Shown here one piece after another: positions 23,365-33,490 of a DNA stretch of 64,000 bases. Position 1 is the first letter of the stretch. Every line of letters starts with the position of its first letter. Source of the stretch: Boesenbergia rotunda (taxonomy: Eukaryota; Streptophyta; Magnoliopsida; Zingiberales; Zingiberaceae); NCBI GenBank assembly GCA_024364735.1, contig JAGFNQ010007705.1:1-64000 (forward strand), given 5' to 3'. The notes beneath the pieces were generated by a model. The model was not told the origin of the DNA, did no database searches, and saw only the letters and a list, made by a program, of their open reading frames with translations. A program made the translations under genes and the position numbers.

Positions 23365-24483
23365 TGTTAGGACCGTGACAAGCAAGCTAGAAGGGGGTGA
23401 ATAGCTTGTTTCGATTCGTTCTTCCTACAATCATTAGTGCGCAAGCGGAATATACTAATAAAGACAAAATTAACGAAAGGAACACACCTATTTACGTGGT
23501 TCGGAGATAAAACTCCTACTCCACGGTTGCCTGTAAGGTGGGCGATTCCTAATCCGTCGGTGGATGATTCTCCGGAGCACCTCCGGCTAGATCTCGTAGC
23601 TCCTTGTGGGTAGAGAAACCTCACCACAACTTCTGGACACTACCTGAGGACAAAAGACTACTAACAAGCTTTGACCAAGCAAGTTTCGCCCAGAAAGAGA
23701 AGTCTGAAACGAGCTCCTTTAAATAGAGCTCGAGTCTGAATTGGCCGCTACTAGTCGACTGCCCCTGGGGCAGTCGACTGGTCCCACTCAGATTCGAACG
23801 TTGCAAGCCCAACGTTCGAATCACCAGCCATCACCAGTCGACTACCCAGGGGCAGTCGACTGGTCCTCCGTTGAGCCTAGGGTTACCCTTCCCGAGTACA
23901 TTTCTCTCCGCACTCGAACCCTCCCGGCTTAGTTCCCGAGTACAAACACTTACACTCGGACCCTCACGACCTGGTTGACTCTTTAATCACAGTCTCGATC
24001 TATTGCCTTTACGCCCTCTTCGTCTTCGACTCTCGTCCCTCGAGTGCGCGCTCAAGCCCTCGACTTGCCTCCATACCACCCTTCACACATGTCTCGAAGT
24101 CCATGTCTCTCGGCTCATCATCTATGCTCCAGCAGCCTCGATCTGTCACCTTCAAGCCCTCTTCGACTTTGGCCTTCATCCCTCGGATACGCACACAAGC
24201 CCGCGGCTTGCCTCCATGCTATCCTTCACGTACGCCTCGAAGTCCGCTTCCTTCGGCTCATCGTACCTACTTTGTCCATGGTCCCTTGGATGCGCACGCA
24301 AGACAACAACTTGCCTCCATGCCACCCTTCACCTGAAGACATCCAACCAAGTCTATGTGTACCTGTAAACTTGCACACTCACATACACATATTAGTCCAA
24401 CAACAAACCCTAACTTACTCATATTGACACACACATCAAAACTCATGATCCTCCAGATCATACTTGGGTCAATTGCTCCAATA
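23365..24483 (-). mobile_element. Solo LTR, Sirevirus-like family S1
   Basis: This 1119-bp LTR begins TGTTAGGACC and ends CTCCAATA. It is flanked by an exact CTAGG duplication and lacks any internal region. It aligns with the LTRs at 1938, 7671, 40331 and 42988 (ACGTGGTTCGGAGAT and CTCCTTGTGGG blocks). Near 23753-23780 two CAGTCGACTG words form a near-perfect inverted repeat through GCCCCTGGGGC. Confidence 0.87.
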
Positions 24484-24787
24484 CTAGGAATAAGAAACAA
24501 CAATTGTAATATAAATTCCTAGTATTTGTCTGAGCTTTCAAGAGTTTGTAAGAGACTTCTCCTCCTACAACGAAAGAGTTTTTCATATTGAATTTTTTCA
24601 ACACCATGGATTAGCAACCACCTGGTTGCAACCAAGTAAATTTAGTCTCTTACTATTTCTGTACGTTATTCATGTTTATTTTAATTGCTTAAACTAATCT
24701 GTCTATCTTTGTTAGAGAATAGCAAAAGATCATGTTTTTATTTATAAGGCTATTCATCCCCTCTAACCAGCCTACACGAGACCTACA

Positions 24788-24962
24788 TCCTCAAAACAAT
24801 AAAGGAGGGCACATTTGATCTTTTTGGCACTCTAAAAATTCGCATGACTCGAAATGAGTGCAATCGAAACTTTTTAGGTTAATTAGTGAGTTTTCATCGA
24901 AATTCACTGATGGACCTACACTATTTGAATTTTCTATGAATTTGCAACTACATGACAAAGTA
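24788..24962. other. Spacer with dispersed repeat
   Basis: No gene. About 24830-24930 resembles 9940-10060 and the reverse complement of 1780-1935. Confidence 0.4.
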
Positions 24963-25210
24963 AAAAAATGATGAACCAGGCAGTAGACAAATTGAACCTA
25001 GGGTGACCGGTCCGACCGCACGGAAGTTTCCTACCGGTCACCAGGGTAAATGGAGAAGCGCTCGCGGTGGGCAGTCTAGAAGCCTAACGTCCCAGGGTTC
25101 GCGCCCCATTTGAAGGAAAAATTCCTGCAAAATGGGCCATAGCTAGGGATCGAACCGCGGATGCCTGAGTTAACGACTAGTTACCCTACCGCTATACCAT
25201 AGCCCCGGGA
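24963..25210 (-). mobile_element. tRNA-derived SINE
   Basis: Imperfect 19-20-bp duplications flank the insert (24944-24962 and 25211-25230, core AACTACATGA.AAAGTA). The right end, read on the minus strand, is a tRNA-like head beginning GGGGCTATGGTATAGCGGTAG. Its box-B-like GGTTCGATCCC is at 25146-25156 and the box A region at about 25180-25196. The body continues with a conserved CGCGAACCCTGGGACG segment. Copies occur at 1612-1715, 26486-26645 and 26937-27085. No clear poly(A) or poly(T) tail is visible. Confidence 0.72.
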
Positions 25211-26485
25211 GCTAACTACATGATAAAGTAGAGTTTATAGAAGGTAGATTTGATACCAAATCTTGCCTTTGATTTTAGTAGTTAAATTTAAAAAAAAAAA
25301 TTCTAGTGGTATAAATTGATAGGTGAGAGAAAGAGAAACAAACAAGGACAAATCTAAGATGTAGATTTGAAAGATCTAATAATAAAAATAATTATTAAAT
25401 GTACAATATGAAAATGACGCTCTAATATTTTTTAAAAATATAATGAATATTGTGTTGAAATATGAAAATAGACAGGAGAAAAAAATAAAAAAATAATTAA
25501 GGATGCGGAGTCATGTGTTAAAAACATAAAATTTACTATTAAAAAAGTCAAATAATATTTATAAAATAATTATATATATATATTATTATTATTATTAAAA
25601 ATTAATATTAACTGAAGAAATAGAATAGAAAAATCATCTAAATCAATGCGCTCTATCGTCTTCAAAATATGATGATGATTTAAAAATTTACCAAATCAAT
25701 CTACACCCTGGGATAAATTCCCCTTTTTTAAATCACTTTGGCCGGTCGTGCCGTTTGTTTCTTCGGCCGATAGCGAGATTCCGTGCCATAACTTTCATTC
25801 TAAATTATTCTAATGTTCTTATTATTTTAATTTCGCACTTTATAGGAATTATAGTTTTTATAAATTAAATTCATAAACTTCATATAACTTTATATTGATT
25901 TGACATTTTATGTATTCAATTGGGTAATTTCAGAAGATGCGAAGTTAGGCAGCCGCCAAACAACTAAGGATGGTTGATTGCATGCACAAAATTTCACATA
26001 TAAATTTATATATAAGAGATAAGGTCTCACATATAGCCATGAGAGGTATCTTTTCGAATTGGCTTTTCTTACTACTTAAGTAGCCTTCCCGTAGATTATT
26101 TGAGAAGTCCATGTGGAATGGACCGGTGATTAACCTATAAAATATTATTATCAAGAAATTTAAGAATTAAATTTTAACAAAATTAGATATCTATTCTTTT
26201 TTACATGTTAGTTATTTTCTAGACTAGTATCTCTTCAATATTGATCTTGAAAAAGATTTATAAGGATATTGGAATAAATGAATCACTTTTTATCCTCTTA
26301 AATTATTTGAGATATGAACTTTAAATTTGATTTCGATATGAAGTTTAAATATGTTTCCATTTGCTCATATCAAATTACTATAATTTTACCTCATGAAATT
26401 GTTGTGTATTTATTTATGATTTAAAATAATACAATGAGCCAAATTTGCAACTTTTCTAAATAGCCGAAATTGCAATTTTTCTTCA
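25211..26485. other. AT-rich spacer, no gene seen
   Basis: Contains short (TA)n and (TTA)n runs near 25571-25600 but no recognisable coding or transposon ends. Confidence 0.5.
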
Positions 26486-26645
26486 CGATTCGATCCCTAA
26501 CTACGGTATATTTATAGAATTTTTATTCTAAATAGGGCGCGAATCCTGGACGCTGGGCTTCTAGACCGCCCATCGCGAGCGTTTCCGGATTTACTCTGAC
26601 GACCAGTGGAAAACTTCGTGAGGCCGGGTCAGTCGCCCGAAGTTG
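26486..26645 (+). mobile_element. SINE copy, plus orientation, diverged
   Basis: Carries the box-B-like GATTCGATCCC near 26488, then GGGCGCGAATCCTGG, GGGCTTCTAGACCGCCC and GCGAGCG in the same order as the minus strand of 25210-24963. The box A end is lost. Confidence 0.6.
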
Positions 26646-26936
26646 GAAAAATCCCGTTAATCATTTTTATGGTATTTCATAAGGATCCCATGAGATGGAC
26701 CGATAGCTAACGCGTGTGGTATTATTATCTTAAGGTCTGGGAAGTTAAAATTTGGCAAAGTCAGTGTGTCTATCTTCCCACGTACTAGCTATAACATTCG
26801 GATTAATAGCCCCATAGTTTATCTCCTTCGTGTTGGTCCTAGGATGAATTGGCAGGAGCACTGGGGCGAACAAATCGTCTGTTGCCACCTATGGTGTTTC
26901 ATAAAAATGTTAAATTATCATTTATATATTTATCGT

Positions 26937-27085
26937 TTGATCTCAATTACAGTACATTTATAGAAATGTTTTCCAAATATAGCGCTCAATCATGAGATAC
27001 TAAATTTCTGAACTGCCGTACTTCTTAATTTACTATGACGATAGATGAGAAATTTTCGTGGTCAGATCAGTCGCACAAAGTTCGA
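26937..27085 (+). mobile_element. SINE copy, highly diverged
   Basis: Same segment order as 26486-26645 (tacagTACATTTATAGAA, AGCGCTCAATC, TACTATGACGATAGATGAGAAATTTTCGTG in part, GTCAG.TCAGTCGC) with many substitutions. This is an older copy. Confidence 0.45.
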
Positions 27086-27584
27086 TATTACTTGATTCAT
27101 CCTTTTTACCCCACGTAAAGATGTCAAATTGACACCCACGATTTAATTTACTTCTTCATATATTATCCACAATTTAACTCCTAACTATGATATATTATAA
27201 AAATTTTTTCAAATACATAATTATAAAATATTAGGTTGGTAAGTCGTTTGTTATTCTTTTTTATTGTATTTAACCATCATCCGTCGATGAAATTTTTTTT
27301 ATAATTTATATAAAGCCAGCTCGACGATGTCAAATATAATATTACCTGATTTATAATTTTTATTTCATCTTCCTCTCAATGGTAACGTAACGGGCGGTTT
27401 GGACTTTGGAGGATTGCTAGTCCAACGGTTCCAAGTTTTTTTTGTTTTTTTTTTATCACATGAAACACAATAGGCATTATCGTGCAAATTCCATTTCTCA
27501 AAATTACACGAAATGACTAAATAAAATTGCAAGCCAATATTTATATTTACAGCGCCCGTTTTCTAATCTTAAAGCCGCAAAATT
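27086..27584. other. 3' flank of the aquaporin gene
   Basis: AT-rich, no coding. The 3' UTR of the minus-strand aquaporin must lie here, but no perfect AATAAA was seen close to the stop codon. Confidence 0.4.
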
Positions 27585-28523
27585 CTAAAACAGAGGGCTT
27601 CTTTCTTCGTCGGCCGGGAGGACGAGCGCGGTGTCGTCGCGACTCCGCGTAACGTAGAGGCGGTCGTAGAGGAAGCCGGCGAGCGCGCTTCCGACGAGCG
27701 GTCCGGCCCAATAAATCCAGTGATCGGACCAACTCCAGCTCGCCAGCGCCGGGCCGAAGGACCTGGCGGGGTTCATGGAGGCGCCGGAGAAGTAGCCGCC
27801 TGCCAAGGTGTTGGCCCCCACGATGAGCCCGACGAGCAGCGGCGCGTTGCTGGAAACGACTCCCGTCTTGGGCTCCATCGCGATGGCGTAGACCGAGAAG
27901 ACCATGGAGAAGGTGAGAACGAGCTCCATGAGCAGGCCCTGGAGCGGCCGTATTCCTGATCCCAGAGCATGCACCGGCAAGTCCTGCGACGCCTCAAATC
28001 TCTCAAACTTTCGCGGGGTCACGTAAAAAATTGATTTTTTTAGTCGGATTGCAATCAAAATCGATTTTTTTTTTTACCTGTGCTCCGGCGATGTACTTGA
28101 GTAGGAAGCAGGCGGCGGCGGAGCCGAGCAACTGAGCCGCGACGTAGAGGATGCACCGTAAGACGGTGACGTAGCCGCCGACCGTGAATCCGATCGTGAC
28201 GGCTGGGTTCAGGTGTCCGGCGGAGTAGTCCATGCCGACCGCCACCATGACCGCCACCACCATCGCGTTGGTGGCCGCCGCCGCCGTCAGCCCCATGATG
28301 GAACCCCGTCCTCCGGCCATGTCCTCTGACCACCTCCGTCCAAATTAATTAGAACCAAATCGAGGCTTATATTGAACGACCAGAAGACGAAGTTACCGGC
28401 AGACATGGCGGCGCCGACGCCGATGAAGACGAAGAGGAAGGTGAGGAGGAGCTCGGTGAAGACGGACCGGGGGAACTCCGGGTCCTCCACCTCCTTCCTG
28501 CATCCCAGCGCGATCCTAGCCAT
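27585..28523 (-). CDS. Tonoplast intrinsic protein (aquaporin), TIP4-like, three exons
   Basis: Exons are 28397-28523, 28078-28325 and 27585-27983, with introns of 71 and 94 bp and GT..AG borders. The product is 257 residues, the usual TIP length. It forms a six-helix channel of the vacuolar membrane passing water and, in many TIPs, ammonia, urea or glycerol. Visible features are ELLLTFLFVF (helix 1), HLNPAV (first NPA, residues 82-84), LYVAAQLLGSAAACFLL (helix 3), VHALGSGI, and SMNPARSFGPAL (second NPA, 196-198). TIP4 affinity rests on remembered rice TIP4 proteins. The predicted selectivity filter is Asn62-Thr184-Ala193-Arg199. Asn replaces the His usual at the first position. The C-terminus is longer than in other TIP4s and acidic. 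No stop or frameshift, so the gene is probably functional. Confidence 0.93.
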
Positions 28524-28577
28524 CGATTAATTAGCAAGTGAATTGCTTGAGGACGAAGTTAGCGGTCATGGCGGAGG

Positions 28578-28586
28578 ATTCTTATA
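28578..28586 (-). promoter_or_regulatory. Likely TATA box of the aquaporin gene
   Basis: Minus-strand TCTATAAG lies about 55-63 bases upstream of the ATG at 28523, giving a predicted short 5' leader of roughly 25-35 bases. Confidence 0.45.
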
Positions 28587-28991
28587 GAGACGGACCGGGA
28601 GAGAAGCTCCCTTTTTCACCGGCAACCTCTTGCTTCGGGCGTAAGTTTGGGGAAATTGAGATATTTTCCTCGAGGAAACCGGAAAAGCTGTCCACGTGGC
28701 GTATCTTTTACTATTCTGCAAGGGGCCGGAATCCAAGAGAAAGATCTTGTTCGCTAGTGTTCGGATTTTTCACTGTCAGATTTTGACTATCATGTTTTAT
28801 TCGCATAAATTATTTCTGTTGGTTACCGTTTTTCTTGCTGGTCGTGAACTCTTCTTCGATTGGTTGCCAAAAGTCCAGGAGTGAAAACTGTGTTTGGATC
28901 CTTCCTTCCATTAATCGACGCCTCAGATTTCTACCGATGAATCTTTTATAGGAACAATTGTAAATATCTAAAGACCCCGAGAGTAGGAGGT
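28587..28991. other. Upstream region of the aquaporin gene
   Basis: No coding recognised. It contains a CCACGTGGC G-box-like hexamer near 28690-28698, a common binding site for bZIP and bHLH factors. Whether it regulates the aquaporin is inference. Confidence 0.4.
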
Positions 28992-29471
28992 TAGGGGTGT
29001 CAAAAATCAACACGATCTGACGATTCAATCCAAATTGATCTGAAAAAAATAGATTCGGGTTGAAAATTTTTGGATTCGGATCAAGTTCGGGTTGGAGGAT
29101 TTCGGATTGAAAATTTTCGGATCGGATTTGGGTCGGGTTACGGTTGACCTGAATTTAATGTTTAGTGATTTTTTGAGGTTAAATCATATTTTATTTTAAA
29201 AATTAAGATATTTTTATGTATATTAATATCAATATTAGTATGATCATAATAAAGTATTGAGATAAAAATGAAGAATTATAAGAAAAATAATGAAAAAAGA
29301 TATTTTGAATCGGTTTTTTCGGCTTATTCGGGTCGAGTTCGGGTTGGTCGGGTTTGGGTTTGGGCGTTTCAGGTTGAGTTCAGATTCGAATCGGGTTCAG
29401 ATTGAGAGTTTAAAAAAAAAAATTCCAACTCAATCTAAATTCGATCTAATCTATCCGAATTGATACCCCTA
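28992..29471. mobile_element. hAT-type MITE
   Basis: A 480-bp non-coding unit has inverted termini TAGGGGTGTCAA and TTGATACCCCTA (one mismatch). It is flanked by a perfect 8-bp duplication TAGGAGGT (28984-28991 and 29472-29479). The interior has GGTTGGGTTCGGGT-like degenerate repeats on both sides of an AT-rich middle. An 8-bp duplication with a T/CAGGGGTG terminus is characteristic of hAT elements. Confidence 0.87.
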
Positions 29472-29479
29472 TAGGAGGT

Positions 29480-30916
29480 CATGATTAAATTTTTCAACGA
29501 TAGATTATCCAAAAATATTGATTATTAGATTGATTTCTATGTGAACCTCATATTCAATTATCATCTAATTAATCTTTAAATGGCAAATATTTAAAGAGAG
29601 ACAAGCTTTGTTCTAGAGGAGCGCATTTGTTATCTGATTGGTTGATCGGGAGGATGGATAACATCCACTTCATGTTCAGATAAGAAAAGGCGTGACTGTT
29701 GTTAGTTGACATCTTGCCTGGTTCTGTTGCATAAAGTTAAAAAAGATGCTCTTTATTTCAGTTATCATAAAAAGGCATCATTATTATTTATTTAATTTTA
29801 AAAAATATTTTATCTTGTTTTTTCTTTATTTTTTAAAAAATACTCTTATAAATTATAATAATTACGATGATAACTACTAAAATAATATTTAAGTAATTTT
29901 GATATGGAGGAATTTTAATTAATGTAATAATTTTAATTATATTTGATTCTAATATATCTTTTATTTTAAAAATAAAGTCACTTGGAAATTAATCATCGAC
30001 CAGATTTGACATTTGATTTCTAATCAAGTTACATTTCTACTGTTCTAGGCCTTGGTTACACTTTTTTCTTTAGACGCAATTGCTATCTGTATCAGGTTGA
30101 GATTTAAAAATTAAAACTTAGTAACGTGTTTGTCCTCCCCTACGTTAATTATAATATTCAGATTAATAATCTTATGATTTACTTTTCTATATTAATCCTG
30201 AGTTAAATTATGCATAGCTTGTTATCACAATGATTAAGATGTATGCTTCTCGGTATTGACACGATTGGTATGTATGTTGATATTTATTATAATAATAATG
30301 TTTAGGTTATTTTTGAGTGAATATAAAAATATTTTATTGGATACTTAATCTCTTCCATATAAAAGATTGCTATATTAAGATAAATATCCTCCGTTATTTA
30401 TTCTCCCATAGAGTTGTTCCGGAAGGAATTGATGTCGATGATCAGTCATCAGAGTTCAGGGCACGTGGATGATGACGAGAGAGGAAGAGCTCTCACTCTG
30501 CGAGATTAACACGAGCGTTAAGGGAAACACACCGGAGGTTGTCCGGTGGAACCCACTCCGACGCTCAAGTCAGTGTCTGAGTCTCTTAGATAGAAGAAAA
30601 TAAGGAAAAAATATGAGTCAGAATGAGTGTGACCCCGTTTACCTGGGGGGTTGGAGTATCTTTTATACCTGAGACGGTAGTCACACGTGTCCCCACGTTC
30701 TTCTCCATGTCCCCTCAATTATCGGTTATTGGATAATCCTTGTGACGGTCCTCGCAACCATTAAATCTGGGTCGTTGCGATAATTAAGACTTTAATGGTC
30801 GCGCATATGGGTCGTGATTAGTGATGATTATCCACAGATTCGAAGAAAATGGACAGTTACTTGAGGTCGAGTGATCCTTGGGTTTCGCTACCCCGAGGTG
30901 ATCTCGGGGGTCCTTT
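29480..30916. other. Spacer, no gene; right part may belong to a gypsy LTR
   Basis: 29480-30400 is AT-rich with nothing recognised. From about 30420 the base composition becomes GC-richer, with repeated CCGAGGTGATCTCGGG-like words continuing to 31090. These also occur at 36530-36600, so this may be part of a Tat-type LTR. No boundary could be fixed. Confidence 0.4.
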
Positions 30917-30944
30917 GGGGGGGGGGGGGGGGGGGGGGGGGGGG
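30917..30944 (+). repeat. Poly(G) run of 28
   Basis: An uninterrupted run of 28 G within a region of CCGAGGTGATCTCGGG-like repeats. Confidence 0.95.
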
Positions 30945-31763
30945 AGTTCTCGAGCGTTCACCTTCCTGAGGTGATCTTGGGGACCTGACCTCCCGAAGTG
31001 ATCTCAGGCGGACGTCCTCCTGGATCGATCTCAAGAGTATGTCTACCCGAGGTGGTCTCGGGAATCCACCTTCCCGAGGGGGTGCGGGAGTCAAGGAAAG
31101 AGAATTGTCCCGTCTCGGTAGATCTTGCCACATAGCTTCTTAAGTCCACGTGTCAGCCACGAGGTGTTCAACCCATCACAAGTCCCTCCCTTCAAGCCTA
31201 ATCGAAGGAAGTGTAGCTGACTGATTACACTAGTGTTGTAACGAAGAAGCTATGTTATGGTGGGTCCTGCACCCATTACTACTTCAGTGGTGGCACGTTG
31301 GGTCAGAGGAATCGAAACATTCGCCCCGGAGTCCAAGGCAATCTCTTTTTGAATTAGCCTTCCTAAAAGGCTTCGGCGATTCTCGAGGCAAAGCAATGAT
31401 AGTCGTCTATCACCCATAAAAGCGCATGGAGTCCTTTAATGGTGACAAAACCCCTTCGCGAATTCACCCTTACCACGTGCCCCAACTTCTCTCCTCGCGA
31501 TCTCTTGCTGACCTGCGCAGCTCCGACTGACATGCGTGGTAGGCTCACATCAAAAGGCTGTTTGGTAGTGACGCCTCGATGTAGTTGTCTCCGCTATCCA
31601 CGTTTCTTGCCTCCATTGTTCACACGCAGGCGGCTTCCTCCCCATAAAAAGGGGAAGTGAAGACGTTCGGTCACCTTCCGGCTTCTTCGCTTAGCAGACA
31701 TCGTCCTCGTCTTCTTCCCTAAGGACTTCTCCTCACGCGTAAGTCTTCTGCTTCCTTCTCGTC
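30945..31763 (+). promoter_or_regulatory. Leader/LTR-like region of the Tat gag-like gene
   Basis: GC-rich sequence with CCGAGG repeats, a CATAAAAAGG TATA-like box near 31644 and a pyrimidine-rich leader that joins directly to 33475 when the solo LTR is ignored. It is probably the promoter and 5' UTR of the gag-like gene at 33491. No primer site was recognised. Confidence 0.45.
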
Positions 31764-33469
31764 TATTGGTGCAGTCTGACCTGATTGTTGTTTTGGTGTT
31801 GACACCGATTTAAGTTTAGTTGAGTGATAGTTAAGTTCTGATTAAGTCCTAGTCGGGGACTGGGCACGAAATCCTGGTGAGTGAAGTCGGGTCCTAGCAA
31901 GAGAAGCTATGTGAAGGAAATCCTGGTGAGTGAAGCCGGGTCCTAGTGAGTGAAGCTAGGTGAAGTAAGTCCTGGTGAGTGAAGCCGGGTCCTAGCAAGG
32001 GAAGCTAGGTGAAGGAAATCCTAGTGAGTGAAGCTAGGTGAAGAAAATTCTGATGAGTGAAGCCGGGTCCTAGCAAGGGAAGCTAGGTGAAGGAAATCCT
32101 AGTGAGTGAAGCTAGGTGAAGAAAATCCTGGTGAGTGAAGCCGGGTCCTAGCAAGGGAAGCTAGGTGGAGGAAATCCTAGTGAGTGAAGCTAGGTTGGAC
32201 TAAGTTCTGGTGAGTGAAGCTGGGCATGAAGTCTTGGTCGGGGGATTGAGCATAACTCGGAGAGTGGCTGGATCGGTCTGAAGTCCGATCAGAGAGTTGA
32301 CACGAACTCTCTCGGTTGTAGATCGATCTAGTGACCGATCCAGGATGTCTGATCGGTCTGGTGACCGATCAGAAACATTCTGTGTGGTGACTGATCAGTC
32401 TGGTGAACGATCGAAACTGATCAGAATGATTCACAGAAAACACTGATCGGTCAGAGCGACCGATCAGGGCCACCCTGGACCGATCAAGATGGCTGCTGAT
32501 CGGTCAAGAAGTGACATGATCGGTCACTTTGACCGATCAGGAGATTGTGGTTTGAAGGTTTAGGTGGTTGTGACTTGAAATCCAGTAGGCTAGGGGATCG
32601 GTCTGGTGACCGATCCCTGATCTCTGATCGGTCAATAAGACCGATCAGAACTTCACTGGATCGATCAGAATAGAGTCTGATCGGTCAGGAGGGAGTCCGA
32701 TCGGTCAAGGTGACCGATCAACCCCTTGGAACGTTAATTCAAATGCTTGTCAGACTTCTGATTTCCTTCTGATTTGATTCCGATTTGCTTTGCTAATAAC
32801 TCTGTGAGTGTGCAAATGATACAGGGCTTTGAAGAAGCAAGGAGAAGGGTCAAAGGGTGACTTTCTCTGGTGTCTTTTTGTTTGGTATATGTTTGCAGGT
32901 TTCAACGGCTTCTGGCGTCTGGCGACTGACCTGAAGCTCCAGCTGAAAAGGCTTTCAGTGAACTGAGAGCTCAGGGTCAGTGGGTGCCGACACCGTGGGT
33001 CAGTGAGTGACGAAGCCTGTAAGTGTGGTGCAGAAGGAAGCTTAAGAAGAAGAGGTTGGCGAAGCAGAGAGAACAAGAACGAAGAAAACAAAGCAAAGGG
33101 TTTGCTGTGGTTTTTGCTGAGTCGTGTTTCTCTGTATTCTCTTCTTGTTTGAGCTATCTGTTTGATTCATTGAGTGAGCTTCTCTCTCGAGTCTCCTGTG
33201 CTTCATCTGAATATTTCTGAGACGCTTTTGGAGAGGTTACTCCACCGACGATCAAGGGATCGCCCACCTCATGGGCACGCCAAGGAGTATGGACAAGTTA
33301 TCTCTGAACCTTGTAAATCTTCTGTGTTAGCGCTGGTTTGTTTTCTTTCTCCTTTCTTTCTGTTCTATTTTTCTTCCGCTGCTAACCTAAGTGCAGAAAG
33401 ATCGAAGTGAGTTTTAAGTGGGTGGCTATTCACACCCCCCCCCCCTTTCTAGCCATCCCAGATCCAACA
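31764..33469 (+). mobile_element. Solo LTR, Sirevirus-like family S3
   Basis: This 1706-bp LTR begins TATTGGTGCAG (TG decayed to TA) and ends GATCCAACA. The exact 5-bp duplication TCGTC is at 31759-31763 and 33470-33474. It is homologous to the LTR at 55318-57387, sharing the GTTTTGGTGTTGACACCGAT start and the GATCAAGGGATCGCCCACC block near the end. It contains tandem GTGAGTGAAGCCGGGTCCTAG-like units (31870-32220) and clustered GATCGGTC/GACCGATC inverted repeats (32265-32725). It separates a TATA-like promoter from the gag-like frame. Confidence 0.88.
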
Positions 33470-33490
33470 TCGTCTTCTTCCTTTGGGGCC

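Larger units (their letters stand above)
10292..24787 (+). mobile_element. Copia element family C, gag-only, with a heavily nested 3' LTR
   Basis: The element is bounded by TGTAAGTATTCC on the left and GACCTACA on the right. The flanks TCCTG/TCCTC (ATCCT on both sides if shifted by one base) are the target duplication. It consists of the 5' LTR (10292-11209), a degenerate Met-tRNA primer site, a gag pseudogene ending near 12354, a short non-coding part and the 3' LTR. That LTR begins at 12832 and ends at 24787 because two elements (12996-22914 and 23365-24483) are inserted in it. Without them the 3' LTR is about 908 bp, matching the 918-bp 5' LTR. No pol is present. Confidence 0.82.
12832..24787 (+). 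repeat. 3' LTR of family C element, in three pieces
   Basis: The pieces are 12832-12990, 22915-23364 and 24484-24787. The first break is the gypsy element at 12996-22914 (duplication GGTTC at 12991-12995 and 22915-22919). The second is the solo LTR at 23365-24483 (duplication CTAGG at 23360-23364 and 24484-24488). The sequence on either side of each break is continuous in the 5' LTR. Confidence 0.82.

Noticed and set aside
27720..28333. Frames overlapping the aquaporin exons in other frames
   Set aside because: Shadows of the GC-rich exons. The spliced frame with both NPA motifs explains the region.
28531..28569. A 12-codon upstream ORF before the aquaporin ATG on the minus strand
   Set aside because: Its ATG lies only about 10-16 bases from the likely TATA box and so is probably upstream of the transcription start.
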